Shown: positions 37,301-46,497 of the stretch, piece after piece
Layout: every line of letters begins with the position of its first letter
Position numbering within the stretch: the stretch's first letter is position 1
Assembly (NCBI GenBank): GCA_004322015.1
Contig: SCQT01000068.1
Location: forward strand, 1 to 55,492
Direction: 5' to 3'
Source: Chitinophagaceae bacterium
GTDB taxonomy: Bacteria > Bacteroidota > Bacteroidia > Chitinophagales > Chitinophagaceae
Length of the DNA: 55,492 nt
Translations under genes and position numbers: made by a program
Notes under the pieces: generated by a model
The model's database searches: none
Told to the model about the DNA's origin: nothing
What the model saw: the letters and a program-made list of their open reading frames with translations, nothing else

Positions 37301-37868
37301 GGGGACAGCTTTATTCAGGATGAATATTTCCATCGTCATGACAGGTGTAGGGATTGTTGCCTTAGCCGGTATCGTAGTGCGAAATGGTATTCTCCTGGTT
37401 GAATTTGCAGACCTGATGATAGCACAGGGAATGCCGGTCCGCGAAGCCGTCATGGAAGCAGGCCATGTGAGAATGACACCTGTATTACTGACAGCCTTTG
37501 CCACGATCCTTGGATTAATACCTTTAGGCATTGGAATGAATATTGATTTTGTTTCTTTATTTACTCACCTGAATCCTCATTTATATTTCGGAGGTGATAA
37601 TGCAGCCTTCTGGGGTCCCTTATGCTGGGCTATGATCTTTGGTTTGGCATTTGCCACTTTCCTCACACTGGTATTAGTGCCGGCAATGTATATGATTATG
37701 TGGAGAATGTTACCCATGAAGAAGTTCTATGGAGGAAAATGGGTCAGCTTTACCGCGTTAATCCTGCCGGTATTCTTAATCTTAGTAATCATTTATTATG
37801 TCTTCAGACCTAAAAAAGAAAAAGAGGAAGAAAAAATACCTGAAGAACTGTCCCTGGAGACGCAATAA
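34350..37868 (+). CDS. RND efflux pump, inner-membrane permease
   Basis: An 1172-residue proton-driven pump, longer than the usual ~1040. The acidic pair of TM4 is present in LGIVVDDAIVVIENTHRI (about 400). A central insertion from about residue 509, with two extra membrane-like stretches (TVIVMAAMALIFYLLG and FIMALLIIYLLYQF), separates the two halves. The C-terminal tail is strongly charged (KKEKEEEKIPEELSLE). It acts with the adaptor and TolC proteins. Substrate cannot be read; HAE1-like features favour organic compounds over metals. Confidence 0.93.
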   Translation: MKDVFKEFKPSSWAIGNRTTVYFVTILITLAGLLAYNTLPKEQFPDITIPTIYVTTIYPGTSPENMEKLVTKEIEKQCKSLKGLKKITSNSIQDFSMVKVEFNTNVNIDVAKQEVKDAVDKAKASTDFPKDLPSPPNVIDVNLSDMPILYVNISGNYDLKKLKKYADDLKDKLEALPAINKVDEVGAPDREVQINVDMNKMAAAQISFANIQSAVANENHTISGGTVKMNGQERDVEMKQEFTDINQIANLIVRSPVGGQVFLKNIAQIKDTFKDRDSYASLDGKPVITLNVIKRSSANLIDASDKVRETVTQMQKTEFPQNLHVDITGDQSDKTRSTLQDLINTIIIGFILVTLILMFFMGATNAIFVALAVPLSMFIAFLVLPILGYSMNMIVLFAFLLALGIVVDDAIVVIENTHRIYDNGKMPIAKAAKMATGEIFLPVLAGTLTTLAPFIPLAFWTGIVGEFMVFLPITLIITLLASLVVAYILNPVFAVDFMKPHKVRTKGQSKWTKRMKITVIVMAAMALIFYLLGGVGFGNFIMALLIIYLLYQFVFEKVISKFQDKVWPGFKSLYSRILAAALRHPGRLLGGTLILFVLSIVFFAVRGPKVEFFPTADPNFAYVYLQMPVGTAAATTNQVLGELENRVDSVLGINYATGKKNPAVESVITNVAIGAAPASSDDNFGTHSNLGKITVNFVQYDQRHGVSTQKYLDEIRNSVKGIPGATVTVDKEEMGPPVGQPIDIEITGDDLDTLIATSGRLKQYINAQDIGGIEELTSDFDNNKPEIVFDVNREFANRQGISSGQIGSNIRTAIFGTEISRFRDPSEDEDYPIDVRAIPSQRDNINLLQNMVITYQDMSMQGKIRQVPLSSLADIRYTTTYGGIRHLNQKRVISLTSNVLNGYNANEVVQKIETAINNYHLPEGISVKMGGAQEDQQATQSFLQVALLAAIGLIFLILMLQFNSISKTLIIISEVIFSVIGVLLGTALFRMNISIVMTGVGIVALAGIVVRNGILLVEFADLMIAQGMPVREAVMEAGHVRMTPVLLTAFATILGLIPLGIGMNIDFVSLFTHLNPHLYFGGDNAAFWGPLCWAMIFGLAFATFLTLVLVPAMYMIMWRMLPMKKFYGGKWVSFTALILPVFLILVIIYYVFRPKKEKEEEKIPEELSLETQ

Positions 37869-37911
37869 AATTTTAGGATTATAAACGTTTCATCTCAGTA
37901 GGTTTTAACAG

Positions 37912-37939
37912 GCCGGAGCACACGCGCTCCGGCTTTTTT
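37912..37939 (+). terminator. Intrinsic terminator of the efflux operon
   Basis: GCCGGAGC (37912-37919) pairs with GCTCCGGC (37926-37933), 6-nt loop, followed by six T. It lies 44 bp after the pump stop codon: a classic rho-independent terminator. Confidence 0.9.
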
Positions 37940-38008
37940 CATGCCCTGGATTTATGTGCGGGATTCAGTGTTTATTGCCTTCATATTTTCGAAGATCCGG
38001 GAAAAAAT

Positions 38009-38062
38009 TTTGTTATATAAAAAATGCGTTTACCTTTGTTGTGTACTACATAACTAATACAC
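38009..38062 (+). promoter_or_regulatory. Promoter and operator of the ABC-YtrA operon
   Basis: TTTG (38009-38012) and TACCTTTG (38031-38038), 18-nt spacer, fit the Bacteroidota promoter. Immediately downstream the inverted repeat GTGTACTA-N6-TAATACAC (38041-38062) has 7 of 8 matching arm positions and ends 2 nt before the ATG at 38065. It is the natural site for the YtrA-type GntR protein encoded third in this operon. Confidence 0.7.
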
Positions 38063-38064
38063 TA

Positions 38065-38904
38065 ATGATCGAAATAAAAAATTTATCCTTTGGTTACAAA
38101 AAAAGGAAACTGTTATACCGGAACCTGAATCTGCAATTAGCTGCCGGAAGCATTTATGGCTTATTGGGAAAAAATGGCGCGGGTAAATCAACCCTGCTTA
38201 AGAATTTTATCGGATTATTATTTCCGACGCAGGGCGAATTGTTGGTAAATGGTTTTGTGCCAAAGAAGAGGCTGCCATCTTTCCTGCAAACAATTTATTT
38301 CATTCCCGAGGAGGTATATGTACCTTCCTTAACAATAAACGGATATAAAAAATTATTTGCTCCATTCTACCCTATGTTTAACGAAGATCAATTTCATGAT
38401 TATCTGGAACTCCTGGATGTGCATGACAAAGGCAAGCTGAAAACTTTTTCATTCGGCCAGCAAAAGAAATTTATCATCGCTTTTGCACTGGCCTGTAATA
38501 CAAAAATTTTGCTGTTAGATGAGCCTACTAATGGTTTGGATATCCCTTCCAAAATAAAATTCAGGAAGCTGATTTCGTCCGTTTTTACAGAAGATAAAAT
38601 GATATTTATTTCTACGCATCAAATACGTGATTTGGATAATTTAATTGACAATGTGATTATAGTGGATAATGGCCGGTTATTGTTGCAGGCTTCAATTGCG
38701 GAAATAGAAAAAAGGTTAAGTTTTAAAATGGTAGATCAAATGCCGGATGAAAGTGACGTGTTATATGCGGATTCAGCCTTAAGAGGTTATTCCGTCGTAA
38801 TGCAAAACAAAACCGGAGAAGAATCTAAAGTGAACCTTGAATATTTGTTTAACGCGGTTACAGGGAATCCGGCGAAAGCAAAGTCAATTTTTTATAAAAA
38901 TTAA
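38065..38904 (+). CDS. ABC transporter ATP-binding protein of a YtrA-type operon
   Basis: A 279-residue ATPase from the ATG at 38065; the longer reading from 37954 would run through the promoter and operator. Walker A is GLLGKNGAGKST, the signature is degenerate (FSFGQQKK for LSGGQ), Walker B is ILLLDEPTNGLD, and the H-loop is FISTHQ. With the membrane protein downstream it probably forms an exporter or stress transporter; the regulator family is linked to cell-envelope antibiotics in Firmicutes, but that link is only by analogy. Confidence 0.9.
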   Translation: MIEIKNLSFGYKKRKLLYRNLNLQLAAGSIYGLLGKNGAGKSTLLKNFIGLLFPTQGELLVNGFVPKKRLPSFLQTIYFIPEEVYVPSLTINGYKKLFAPFYPMFNEDQFHDYLELLDVHDKGKLKTFSFGQQKKFIIAFALACNTKILLLDEPTNGLDIPSKIKFRKLISSVFTEDKMIFISTHQIRDLDNLIDNVIIVDNGRLLLQASIAEIEKRLSFKMVDQMPDESDVLYADSALRGYSVVMQNKTGEESKVNLEYLFNAVTGNPAKAKSIFYKN

Positions 38905-38907
38905 AAT

Positions 38908-39702
38908 ATGAGCGAGATATTCAGCATAAAAAGATTCTGGCTGCTGTTTAAAAAAGTAATTGCAGAACGGCCTACGCAAACGCTGGGTGTGACAGCGCTT
39001 TTATTAGTGCTATCCTTCATTCTGTATGCAGCGGCAAAAATGCTTATAGGCATCGGACCCGCACAAAATTTAACCTTTATATGGGGTTTGGCGGGGGGTG
39101 GCTTTTTTATTTCTTCGTATGTATTTGGGTATTTTAGCACCAATGCTGGCGGGTCTTCTTACTTAACCTTGCCGGCTTCATTTTTAGAGAAATGGCTTTG
39201 TGGATTTTTAATTGCCGGTATCTTGTATCCGCTTATTTTTTTATTATTTTACCATGGAATAGATGTTGCCTTTGTTGCCGCCTTCCACCATGGCCTTGAT
39301 AAAACTTCTATATTCTACAAGCAGCAATATGAAAGCGTTTATAACTTTGATTTAAATGGAATTGTAGCATGGAAAGTGTATGCCTTGTTCCTGAAATTGG
39401 GAGGTCTGATGTTAACCGGCAGTTTGTACTTCAATAAAATTCCGTTTATTAAAACCGGATTAGCTGTTTGCGCTTTAGTACTCATAATTTTCAGCCTCAA
39501 TTGGTTAATAGCAGATGGATTGTTCGGTCATGTAAACGATGCCATTCCTTACGATCATGTAACCTTGTCTATCGGTAAGGAAACCGGCACCTTAATATTA
39601 CCCATTAAGCTGGAAAACTTTTTTCATATTGCCTTTGCATTTATTATTCCTTCCATCTTGTGGTTTCTGCCTCTACTGCGCTTAAAAGAAAAAGAATTTT
39701 AA
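38908..39702 (+). CDS. Hydrophobic membrane protein, probable ABC permease partner
   Basis: A 264-residue protein with about six membrane segments (for example LGVTALLLVLSFILYAAAK, WLCGFLIAGILYPLIFLLFY, LAVCALVLIIFSLNWLI). It sits 4 bp behind the ATPase gene and before the GntR gene, the place of the permease in such operons. No conserved domain is recognised with confidence. Confidence 0.7.
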   Translation: MSEIFSIKRFWLLFKKVIAERPTQTLGVTALLLVLSFILYAAAKMLIGIGPAQNLTFIWGLAGGGFFISSYVFGYFSTNAGGSSYLTLPASFLEKWLCGFLIAGILYPLIFLLFYHGIDVAFVAAFHHGLDKTSIFYKQQYESVYNFDLNGIVAWKVYALFLKLGGLMLTGSLYFNKIPFIKTGLAVCALVLIIFSLNWLIADGLFGHVNDAIPYDHVTLSIGKETGTLILPIKLENFFHIAFAFIIPSILWFLPLLRLKEKEF

Positions 39703-39711
39703 TTAACTTCT

Positions 39712-40086
39712 ATGGAGTTTAAAGAAAATCCGGCGATATATATTCAGATTGCAGAATACGTTTGTGAGCAGATATTATTAAAGAAATGGAAGCTGGGGGA
39801 TAAAATTATCAGTATCAGAGAAATGGCTTTTCAAATAGAAGTGAATCCCAATACGGTGCAACGCGCATACGATCTTTTGCAGCAACAAAACATTATCAGT
39901 AACAGGAGAGGGATCGGTTATTTTATCGAGGACGAGGCTATGACACGTATTCTGGATTTCAGACGGGAGCAATTTGAAGAAAATGAGCTGCCTGCTTTTT
40001 TGCGTAATATTTATTTACTGAAAATAGACTTCAGGGAAATAAAAGCAAAATATGAGGACTTCGTTAAAAACAATTTCAAAAAATAA
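39712..40086 (+). CDS. GntR-family regulator, YtrA subfamily
   Basis: A 124-residue protein: an N-terminal winged helix with IYIQIAEYVCEQILLKKWKLG and IEVNPNTVQRAYDLLQQQNI, then a short C-terminal helix pair in place of a ligand domain, as in YtrA. It lies in the operon it probably represses through the GTGTACTA palindrome. Confidence 0.9.
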   Translation: MEFKENPAIYIQIAEYVCEQILLKKWKLGDKIISIREMAFQIEVNPNTVQRAYDLLQQQNIISNRRGIGYFIEDEAMTRILDFRREQFEENELPAFLRNIYLLKIDFREIKAKYEDFVKNNFKK

Positions 40087-40089
40087 CTT

Positions 40090-40887
40090 ATGAAGATGAC
40101 AACACGCATATTAATTTGCTTATTTATGGTAATGATTGCAGGCTTGATTTCATCCAACATTATCCTGAAAAAACAATATGACGCGCTTGATAAATCGGAT
40201 ATCTACTGGACGTACAATAGGATAATGACGCAACCTTTTAAATACCTGAATATTACAGGCGGTAATGGAACCAGGATTTATTACGAACAAAGTGATAAAC
40301 CTTCCGTTCGTTTGCTGCAGGAATGGGTACACTATCACCGTGGTGAAGTAAAAGCGGTTGTAAAGAATGATACCTTATATTTAAACTTTGATTACGAAGC
40401 CGCAAATCCTTATGAAAAGAATTATCTTGAGAATACGGTCCCTGTAAGAATATTTTCACCTGAACTTCTGTCGGTTACAGGCCATAACACAAATTTTGAA
40501 ATGCAAAAACTTAAACAAAGGAGTATAAACGTTCATATAAGCGGAAAATCAAAATTTGAAGCGGAAAGTATGTATCCCGATTTGGATACAGTAAACGTTA
40601 ATCAAAGTGATTCCTCTGCTGTTGTATTCGAAATGTCGCCTGATTATAGAAAACAACCTGGGGACAAGGCAGAATTTCCTCACACAAAAGATATTTTGGT
40701 AAAAGATAAAAGGGGGGATCAAAGAAATTTCGATGAAAGCATGTCAATCAAATCCCTTCATGCAATTCTCAACGGCCATTCAATACTGGATGTAGGTCAT
40801 GCACAAATTAAAAATCTTGACCTCAACGTTTCAGACAGTTCAGCAATAGTTTTATCCGGAAATGCCCTGCAAATATTGAAAAAATAA
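40090..40887 (+). CDS. Membrane-anchored beta-solenoid protein (DUF2807-like)
   Basis: A 265-residue protein with an N-terminal membrane anchor (ILICLFMVMIAGLISSNIIL) and a beta-rich outer part. Segments such as LLSVTGHNTNFEMQKLKQRS and NLDLNVSDSSAIVLSGNAL resemble the repeated adhesin-like DUF2807 fold common in Bacteroidota. It starts 3 bp after the GntR stop, so it belongs to the ABC operon. Function unknown. Confidence 0.6.
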   Translation: MKMTTRILICLFMVMIAGLISSNIILKKQYDALDKSDIYWTYNRIMTQPFKYLNITGGNGTRIYYEQSDKPSVRLLQEWVHYHRGEVKAVVKNDTLYLNFDYEAANPYEKNYLENTVPVRIFSPELLSVTGHNTNFEMQKLKQRSINVHISGKSKFEAESMYPDLDTVNVNQSDSSAVVFEMSPDYRKQPGDKAEFPHTKDILVKDKRGDQRNFDESMSIKSLHAILNGHSILDVGHAQIKNLDLNVSDSSAIVLSGNALQILKK

Positions 40888-41084
40888 TGCCTTTACCCTG
40901 ATTATAAGCTAAATTGTGAAAAGTTCAAAAAGAGTAATAGACTTCAAAGTGCAGTTTAAATGATGGAAAAGAAATTGAAATAGAGGGTGTGATAATAAAT
41001 TCCGGAATTGCGAAAACCTGATTAAACTTTTGTACCTTCACCAATGATATTAATACCCTTTTTAAAATTTAGACCCTTGAAATC

Positions 41085-41933
41085 ATGCGTTGGCAGGGCA
41101 GAAGAGAAAGTACTAACATAGAAGACCGTCGCGGTGTCTCGGGACGGAATGTCGTCTTAGGCGGCGGTATCGGTGGTGTTATCATCATTCTTATTCTATC
41201 ACTCATCCTGGGAAAAAACCCGCTGCAGTTTTTACAAAGTATAGAATCCGGCTCTACGGAACAGGTTTCTCCTGCTGAGCAAAAGGGTAATGATGAATCA
41301 GCCGTATTCGCGAAAGTAGTGCTGGCGGATACAGAAGATGTATGGAGTAAGCTCTTTCAAAAAATAGGCAAGCAATATGTGCCTCCTGTGATGGTGTTAT
41401 ACAGCGGAGAAGTGGAATCGGCTTGTGGTATGAACACTGCTGCATCCGGTCCTTTTTATTGCCCCGCAGATCAAAAGCTTTATATTGATCTTTCTTTTTT
41501 CAACGAATTAAAAAGCCGCTTTCATGTGCCCGGTAATTTTGCGGATGCCTATGTCATTGCCCACGAAGTAGGCCATCATGTGCAAAATTTATTAGGAATC
41601 ACACAACAGGTGGAAGCATTACAGTCCCGCGCAGACCGGAAAGAAGCCAATGCTTTATCAGTCCGTCTGGAACTGCAGGCCGATTTTTTTGCAGGGTTAT
41701 GGGCGCATTATGATGATAAATGGAATCATGTTTTAGAACCGGGAGATATTCAAAATGCCATGCAGGCAGCTAATGCTGTAGGCGATGACAGATTACAAAA
41801 AGAGGGCCGGGGGTATGTAATTCCTGATTCCTTCACTCATGGCACTTCCGAACAGCGTGTACGCTGGTTTATGAAAGGCTACCAATCGGGAGATATTTCG
41901 GAGGGAGATACTTTTTCGGCGACCAGTTTATAG
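41085..41933 (+). CDS. Neutral zinc metallopeptidase (YpfJ family)
   Basis: A 282-residue membrane-anchored protein. The start MRWQGRRESTNIEDRRG and a single membrane segment (about 28-42) are family hallmarks. The zinc motif HEVGHH is near residue 160 in YVIAHEVGHHVQNLLG; CGMNTAASGPFYCPADQKLY and QADFFAGLWAH complete the signature. Likely an extracytoplasmic peptidase; its substrate is unknown even in E. coli. Confidence 0.93.
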   Translation: MRWQGRRESTNIEDRRGVSGRNVVLGGGIGGVIIILILSLILGKNPLQFLQSIESGSTEQVSPAEQKGNDESAVFAKVVLADTEDVWSKLFQKIGKQYVPPVMVLYSGEVESACGMNTAASGPFYCPADQKLYIDLSFFNELKSRFHVPGNFADAYVIAHEVGHHVQNLLGITQQVEALQSRADRKEANALSVRLELQADFFAGLWAHYDDKWNHVLEPGDIQNAMQAANAVGDDRLQKEGRGYVIPDSFTHGTSEQRVRWFMKGYQSGDISEGDTFSATSL

Positions 41934-41978
41934 AACTGCGGGGGTTGAATAATCAATGTATATGGTACGGAAAACGGA

Positions 41979-44624
41979 TCAGCTTATTAAATCTTCTATA
42001 GTACGGATAGCCGCGGTTAAATGATTGCCATCTTTTCCTCCGGCTGTCGCAAATGTATGCTGACCACCACCGCCACCTTGTATCAGAGGGGCTATTTTTT
42101 CGCGGATGATCCGCGCGGCATCTAATTTTTTTTCCGCTGAAGTTTGTTCGTCTGTCATCAATGCAAAAAATGCTTTCTCCCCGATGGTGGCGGCTAAAGC
42201 AAATACATAACGGTCAAATTTTACCTTTAACTGAAAACATAGTTGTTTCAGGGCATCGGCGTTTCCTACTTCCACTATTCTCCCTATGAAAGCAACCTGG
42301 CTGATCTGTTTGGCATCTTTTTCCAGATCATTACAAAGTATGGATAACTGTTGAGTTTCTAATGAAGCTACTTTCTTTTCAAGGGTGGTTTTTTCCTCCA
42401 ATAACTTTTCAATGGACCTTACTATTTCCCTGGTTTTTAATAATCCGGCAATCGTTTTATTTTGCTCTAATTTGTCCCACACATAACGGATCGCTGCTCC
42501 GCCTGTCAGCGCTTCTATCCTGCGTACGCCCGCTGCTACAGCGCTTTCCGAAGTAATGGTAAATAATCCTATCATGCCGGTATGGCCTACATGCGTTCCT
42601 CCGCATAGTTCGATGGAGAATGTCGGGTCAATAGTGACTACGCGAACGATGTTTCCATATTTTTCACCAAATAATGCCATGGCGCCTGATCTCAATGCTT
42701 CATCCTTCGGCATTTCTTTGATAATGACGGGAATATTTTCCCTGATTTTTGTATTGACAATGGCTTCAACTTCGCGTAATTCTTCTTCACTGAATTTGGC
42801 AAAATGAGAAACATCAAAACGCAATATATCCGGACTTACTAAGGAACCTTTTTGATTAACATGCTTCCCTGCCACCTGCTTTAAGGCAGCATGCAGCAGG
42901 TGAGTCGCGGTGTGATTGTACATCGTGTGCAGCCTTTTCTCATAATCCACTGCTGCCGTTACCGGCGCTCCCATATCTTCAGCAATGGAACCGGTAAAGT
43001 GAACGATCAGATCATTTTCTTTTTTGGTGTCAGTAACCGTCAGTTCGGTAGGGCCGATGCGCAGTGTCCCTGTATCGCCGACTTGTCCGCCGCTTTCAGC
43101 ATAGAATGGAGTCGTTTCAAGCACAACCTGATATTGCGTTTTGTTTTTTGAAATGACTTTTCTGTATTTTACCACCCTGGTTTTAACCAACAAGTCATCG
43201 TATCCTACAAATTTAGTTTTTGTATCTTCCGACAGTACGATCCAGTCGCCGGTATCTATAGCGGTTGCATTTCTGGAACGGGACTTTTGGATCTGCATTT
43301 CCTGTTCAAATCCTTTTTCGTCAACAATGTAATTTTTTTCTTTGGCAATAAGCCGGGTAAGATCTAATGGAAAACCGTAGGTATCATACAACTCAAATGC
43401 CGTTTTACCGTCTATTTCTTTATTGTCTGTTTGTTTCGAAGAATATTCTTCCAAACGTTTTATCCCGCTGTCTAATGTCCTCAGGAAGCTGTTTTCTTCT
43501 TCTTTGATAACTTTAGAAACAAAATCCTGTTGCTTTTTTAGTTCGGGAAAAATATTTTCAAATCCGGCAGCTAACACAGGGGTTAATTGATAAAGAAGCG
43601 GTTCTTTTATTTCCAGGAAAGAAAAGTAATATCTCACCGCTCTTCTCAAAATGCGGCGAATGACGTATCCGGCGCCTGTATTGGACGGAAGTTGTCCGTC
43701 TGCAATGGTAAAACAGATTGCACGGATATGATCGGCAATGACACGGAAAGCCACATCCCGATTATTTTGTGTCCCTCCGTATTTACTGCCCGTCAACTTT
43801 TCAGTAGCAGCAATCACAGGAGCGAATAAATCGGTATCATAATTGGAGTTCTTATTTTGCAATATGCGGACCAGTCTTTCTAAACCCATGCCGGTGTCCA
43901 CATGTTGCGCAGGAAGCTTTATCAGGGAACCGTCATTCAAACGGTTGAATTCCATGAACACTAAATTCCATACTTCTATTACCTGCGGATCTCCGGCATT
44001 GACCAGCGTTTTGCCGTCTGTTTTTTTTCTTTCTTCTTCCGTCCTGCAGTCCACATGAATTTCACTGCATGGTCCGCAAGGTCCTGTATCTCCCATTTCC
44101 CAGAAGTTGTCCTTTTTGCTTCCGAAAAGAATACGGTCTTCTTTCACATGTTTTTTCCAACATTCGTAAGCTTCCTTATCCATCTCTAACGCTGTTCCTG
44201 ACTTTAAAGGGGGATTAAGGCCGGACTCTCCTCCGAAAACTGTCACATACAAACGCTCTTTCGGGATCTTATACACTTCCGTTAGCAGCTCCCATGCCCA
44301 TGCAATGGCTTCCTCTTTAAAGTAGTCGCCAAAGCTCCAGTTTCCAAGCATCTCAAACATGGTGTGATGATACGTATCCCATCCCACTTCTTCCAGATCA
44401 TTATGCTTACCGCTTACACGAAGACATTTCTGGGTATCGGCTATCCGGGGATACACCGGTTTTTTATTTCCCAGAAAATAATCCTTGAACTGATTCATGC
44501 CCGCGTTGGTGAACATGAGTGTAGGATCATTCTTTACCACGATGGGAGCAGAAGGAACAATGGTGTGTGATTTACTTTTAAAAAAATCAAGGAAAGTCTG
44601 GCGTATTACTGTGGTTGTCATCAT
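41979..44624 (-). CDS. alaS: Alanyl-tRNA synthetase
   Basis: An 881-residue class II synthetase that charges tRNA-Ala. Class II core: NAGMNQFKDYFLGNKKP and HHTMFEMLGNWSFGDYFKEE. The editing domain has HTATHLLHAALK and CGGTHVGHTG, with the zinc-binding His and Cys. The C-terminal coiled region and C-Ala end in GGGGGQHTFATAGGK. Full length and intact. Divergent from the M23 peptidase gene. Confidence 0.98.
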   Translation of the reverse strand: MMTTTVIRQTFLDFFKSKSHTIVPSAPIVVKNDPTLMFTNAGMNQFKDYFLGNKKPVYPRIADTQKCLRVSGKHNDLEEVGWDTYHHTMFEMLGNWSFGDYFKEEAIAWAWELLTEVYKIPKERLYVTVFGGESGLNPPLKSGTALEMDKEAYECWKKHVKEDRILFGSKKDNFWEMGDTGPCGPCSEIHVDCRTEEERKKTDGKTLVNAGDPQVIEVWNLVFMEFNRLNDGSLIKLPAQHVDTGMGLERLVRILQNKNSNYDTDLFAPVIAATEKLTGSKYGGTQNNRDVAFRVIADHIRAICFTIADGQLPSNTGAGYVIRRILRRAVRYYFSFLEIKEPLLYQLTPVLAAGFENIFPELKKQQDFVSKVIKEEENSFLRTLDSGIKRLEEYSSKQTDNKEIDGKTAFELYDTYGFPLDLTRLIAKEKNYIVDEKGFEQEMQIQKSRSRNATAIDTGDWIVLSEDTKTKFVGYDDLLVKTRVVKYRKVISKNKTQYQVVLETTPFYAESGGQVGDTGTLRIGPTELTVTDTKKENDLIVHFTGSIAEDMGAPVTAAVDYEKRLHTMYNHTATHLLHAALKQVAGKHVNQKGSLVSPDILRFDVSHFAKFSEEELREVEAIVNTKIRENIPVIIKEMPKDEALRSGAMALFGEKYGNIVRVVTIDPTFSIELCGGTHVGHTGMIGLFTITSESAVAAGVRRIEALTGGAAIRYVWDKLEQNKTIAGLLKTREIVRSIEKLLEEKTTLEKKVASLETQQLSILCNDLEKDAKQISQVAFIGRIVEVGNADALKQLCFQLKVKFDRYVFALAATIGEKAFFALMTDEQTSAEKKLDAARIIREKIAPLIQGGGGGQHTFATAGGKDGNHLTAAIRTIEDLIS

Positions 44625-44800
44625 AATCTGAAATATATAAAAACGAATAAAAGTGTAATTATATGATTAACAATTGTAAATAAATTTTTTAATTTCTTTA
44701 ACTGATATTTTTGTCTATTGTCTTTATTTTTGATTCCAAAGCTGCAAAAATATCAAAATAATAACTGATTCATTCCGTTAAGAATGTCGGCGACAGTGTA

Positions 44801-45772
44801 ATGAGAAAAGTCAAATATTATTATAATACACGGACCCTTAAATACGAAAAATTAGTGGTGCCGGTATGGAAAAGGATACTTCATCTCCTGGGGTTTCTGT
44901 CTGCCGCTATTGTCACATCTTTTATCATAGTATCCGTGGCTTATCGTTTTTTTGCTTCACCGGCTGAAATGAAAATGCGGAACCGGCTTACTGACATGGA
45001 GGACAAATACAAGGTGTTGTCCGGCAAAATGAACAATATAGATCAGCAATTGATTTCGCTGCAAAACAGGGATAACAATATTTACAGGACTATCTTTGAA
45101 GCCAGACCTATACCCGATAGCATAAGGGCCGGAAAAGAATGGCAGGAGCAGGAATATACCGAGTTGGGCGGGATGGATGACGGGCAGTTAATAAAAAAAG
45201 CTTCCCTGACCCTGGAGATGCTGGAGCACCGGATAACCGTTCAGAATGCATCTTTCAATGCGGTGGATAATCTGATCAAAAATAAAAATGAAATGCTGGC
45301 TCATATTCCGGCTATTCAGCCTATTTCCAACAAAGATTTAACACGCATCGCCTCGGGGTTTGGCTACCGTATTGACCCTATTTACAAGACTATTAAAATA
45401 CATCCGGGGGTAGATTTTGCTGCACCGCGCGGCACGCCCATTTATGCTACCGGAGACGGGGTGGTAATTTTTGCAGGTAATAATCATGACGGCTATGGCA
45501 ATCATGTGATCATCAATAACGGTTATGGATATGAGACTTTATTCGGTCACATGTACAAAATAAAGGTGCATGATCATGAAAAAGTGAAAAGAGGAGAAGT
45601 GATCGGATGGGTAGGGGACTCAGGAAAATCAACAGGCCCGCATTGCCATTATGAAGTTATAAAAGACGGTGTTAAAGTGAATCCTGCTTATTATTTTTAT
45701 AATGATCTGACCCCGCTGCAATTTGAAAGAATGTTGAAAATAGCTTCTTCCGGTAACCAGTCGCTGGATTGA
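44801..45772 (+). CDS. M23-family peptidase (LytM-type)
   Basis: A 323-residue cell-wall protein with one N-terminal membrane anchor (LLGFLSAAIVTSFIIVSVAY), a coiled coil (residues about 60-90), and a C-terminal LytM domain. Zinc residues are in HPGVDFAAPRGTP (H and D) and GPHCHYEV (HxH). It probably cleaves peptidoglycan cross-bridges or helps position the division or elongation machinery. Bacteroidota often carry this gene beside alaS. Confidence 0.9.
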   Translation: MRKVKYYYNTRTLKYEKLVVPVWKRILHLLGFLSAAIVTSFIIVSVAYRFFASPAEMKMRNRLTDMEDKYKVLSGKMNNIDQQLISLQNRDNNIYRTIFEARPIPDSIRAGKEWQEQEYTELGGMDDGQLIKKASLTLEMLEHRITVQNASFNAVDNLIKNKNEMLAHIPAIQPISNKDLTRIASGFGYRIDPIYKTIKIHPGVDFAAPRGTPIYATGDGVVIFAGNNHDGYGNHVIINNGYGYETLFGHMYKIKVHDHEKVKRGEVIGWVGDSGKSTGPHCHYEVIKDGVKVNPAYYFYNDLTPLQFERMLKIASSGNQSLD

Positions 45773-45805
45773 TAGGTGGTTGGGTTGGTAATCTGCAAAT
45801 AGTAA

Positions 45806-45848
45806 GTGGTAAATGGTGCTCTGCTATTTACAAATTACCATTTACCAC
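45806..45848. terminator. Hairpin between convergent M23 peptidase and SOD genes
   Basis: GTGGTAAATGGT (45806-45817) pairs perfectly with ACCATTTACCAC (45837-45848), a 12-bp stem with a 19-nt loop, placed between two converging genes. It has no strong T-tract, so it may act as a bidirectional mRNA end. Confidence 0.55.
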
Positions 45849-45891
45849 CACAAGTTTGGTTACTATCGCAAACTCTTTTTCAATAGTCAGC

Positions 45892-46497
45892 TTATTTTGC
45901 TTTTGCATACCTGTCAGCTACCACATCCCAGCGAACGAGATTCCAGAAAGCAGTCACATAATCAGGACGACGGTTTTGATATTTTAAGTAATAGGCGTGT
46001 TCCCATACATCAATGCCGAGGATAGGCTGGCATTTACATTCTGCTATATCCATCAGCGGATTATCCTGATTGGGTGTAGAGCAAATACACAGTCCTCCGT
46101 CTTTTACTCCGAGCCACGCCCAGCCGCTTCCGAAACGGGCGCCTGCAACCTTGGCAAATTCTTCTTTAAATTTATCAAAGCTTCCCCATGTTTTATTAAT
46201 GGCTTCTGCCAGTTTTCCGGAAGGAGAGCCCCCTGCTTTGGGTCCCATCTGGGGCCAGAAAAAAGAATGGTTCCAATGTCCACCGGCGTTATTGCGTACG
46301 GCCACAGGATGTTTGGATGCATCTTTCATGAGTTCTTCTAAGCTCTTGTTTTCTAAAGGCGTACCGGCAATAGCTTTGTTCAGATTGTTCACATAGCCGG
46401 CATGGTGTTTTCCATGATGAATTTCCATAGTGGTCTTATCAATATGCGGTTCCAGTGCATTGGTGGCATAAGGAAGATCAGGAAGTGTAAATGACAT
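45892..46497 (-). CDS. Superoxide dismutase, Fe/Mn type
   Basis: A 201-residue enzyme that disproportionates superoxide. Metal ligands: His in [13 protein letters not shown], His in [10 protein letters not shown], and Asp and His in [18 protein letters not shown] and the C-terminal WDVVADRY are also typical. No signal peptide, so cytosolic. Fe versus Mn preference is not safely readable. Confidence 0.96.
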   Translation of the reverse strand: MSFTLPDLPYATNALEPHIDKTTMEIHHGKHHAGYVNNLNKAIAGTPLENKSLEELMKDASKHPVAVRNNAGGHWNHSFFWPQMGPKAGGSPSGKLAEAINKTWGSFDKFKEEFAKVAGARFGSGWAWLGVKDGGLCICSTPNQDNPLMDIAECKCQPILGIDVWEHAYYLKYQNRRPDYVTAFWNLVRWDVVADRYAKAK

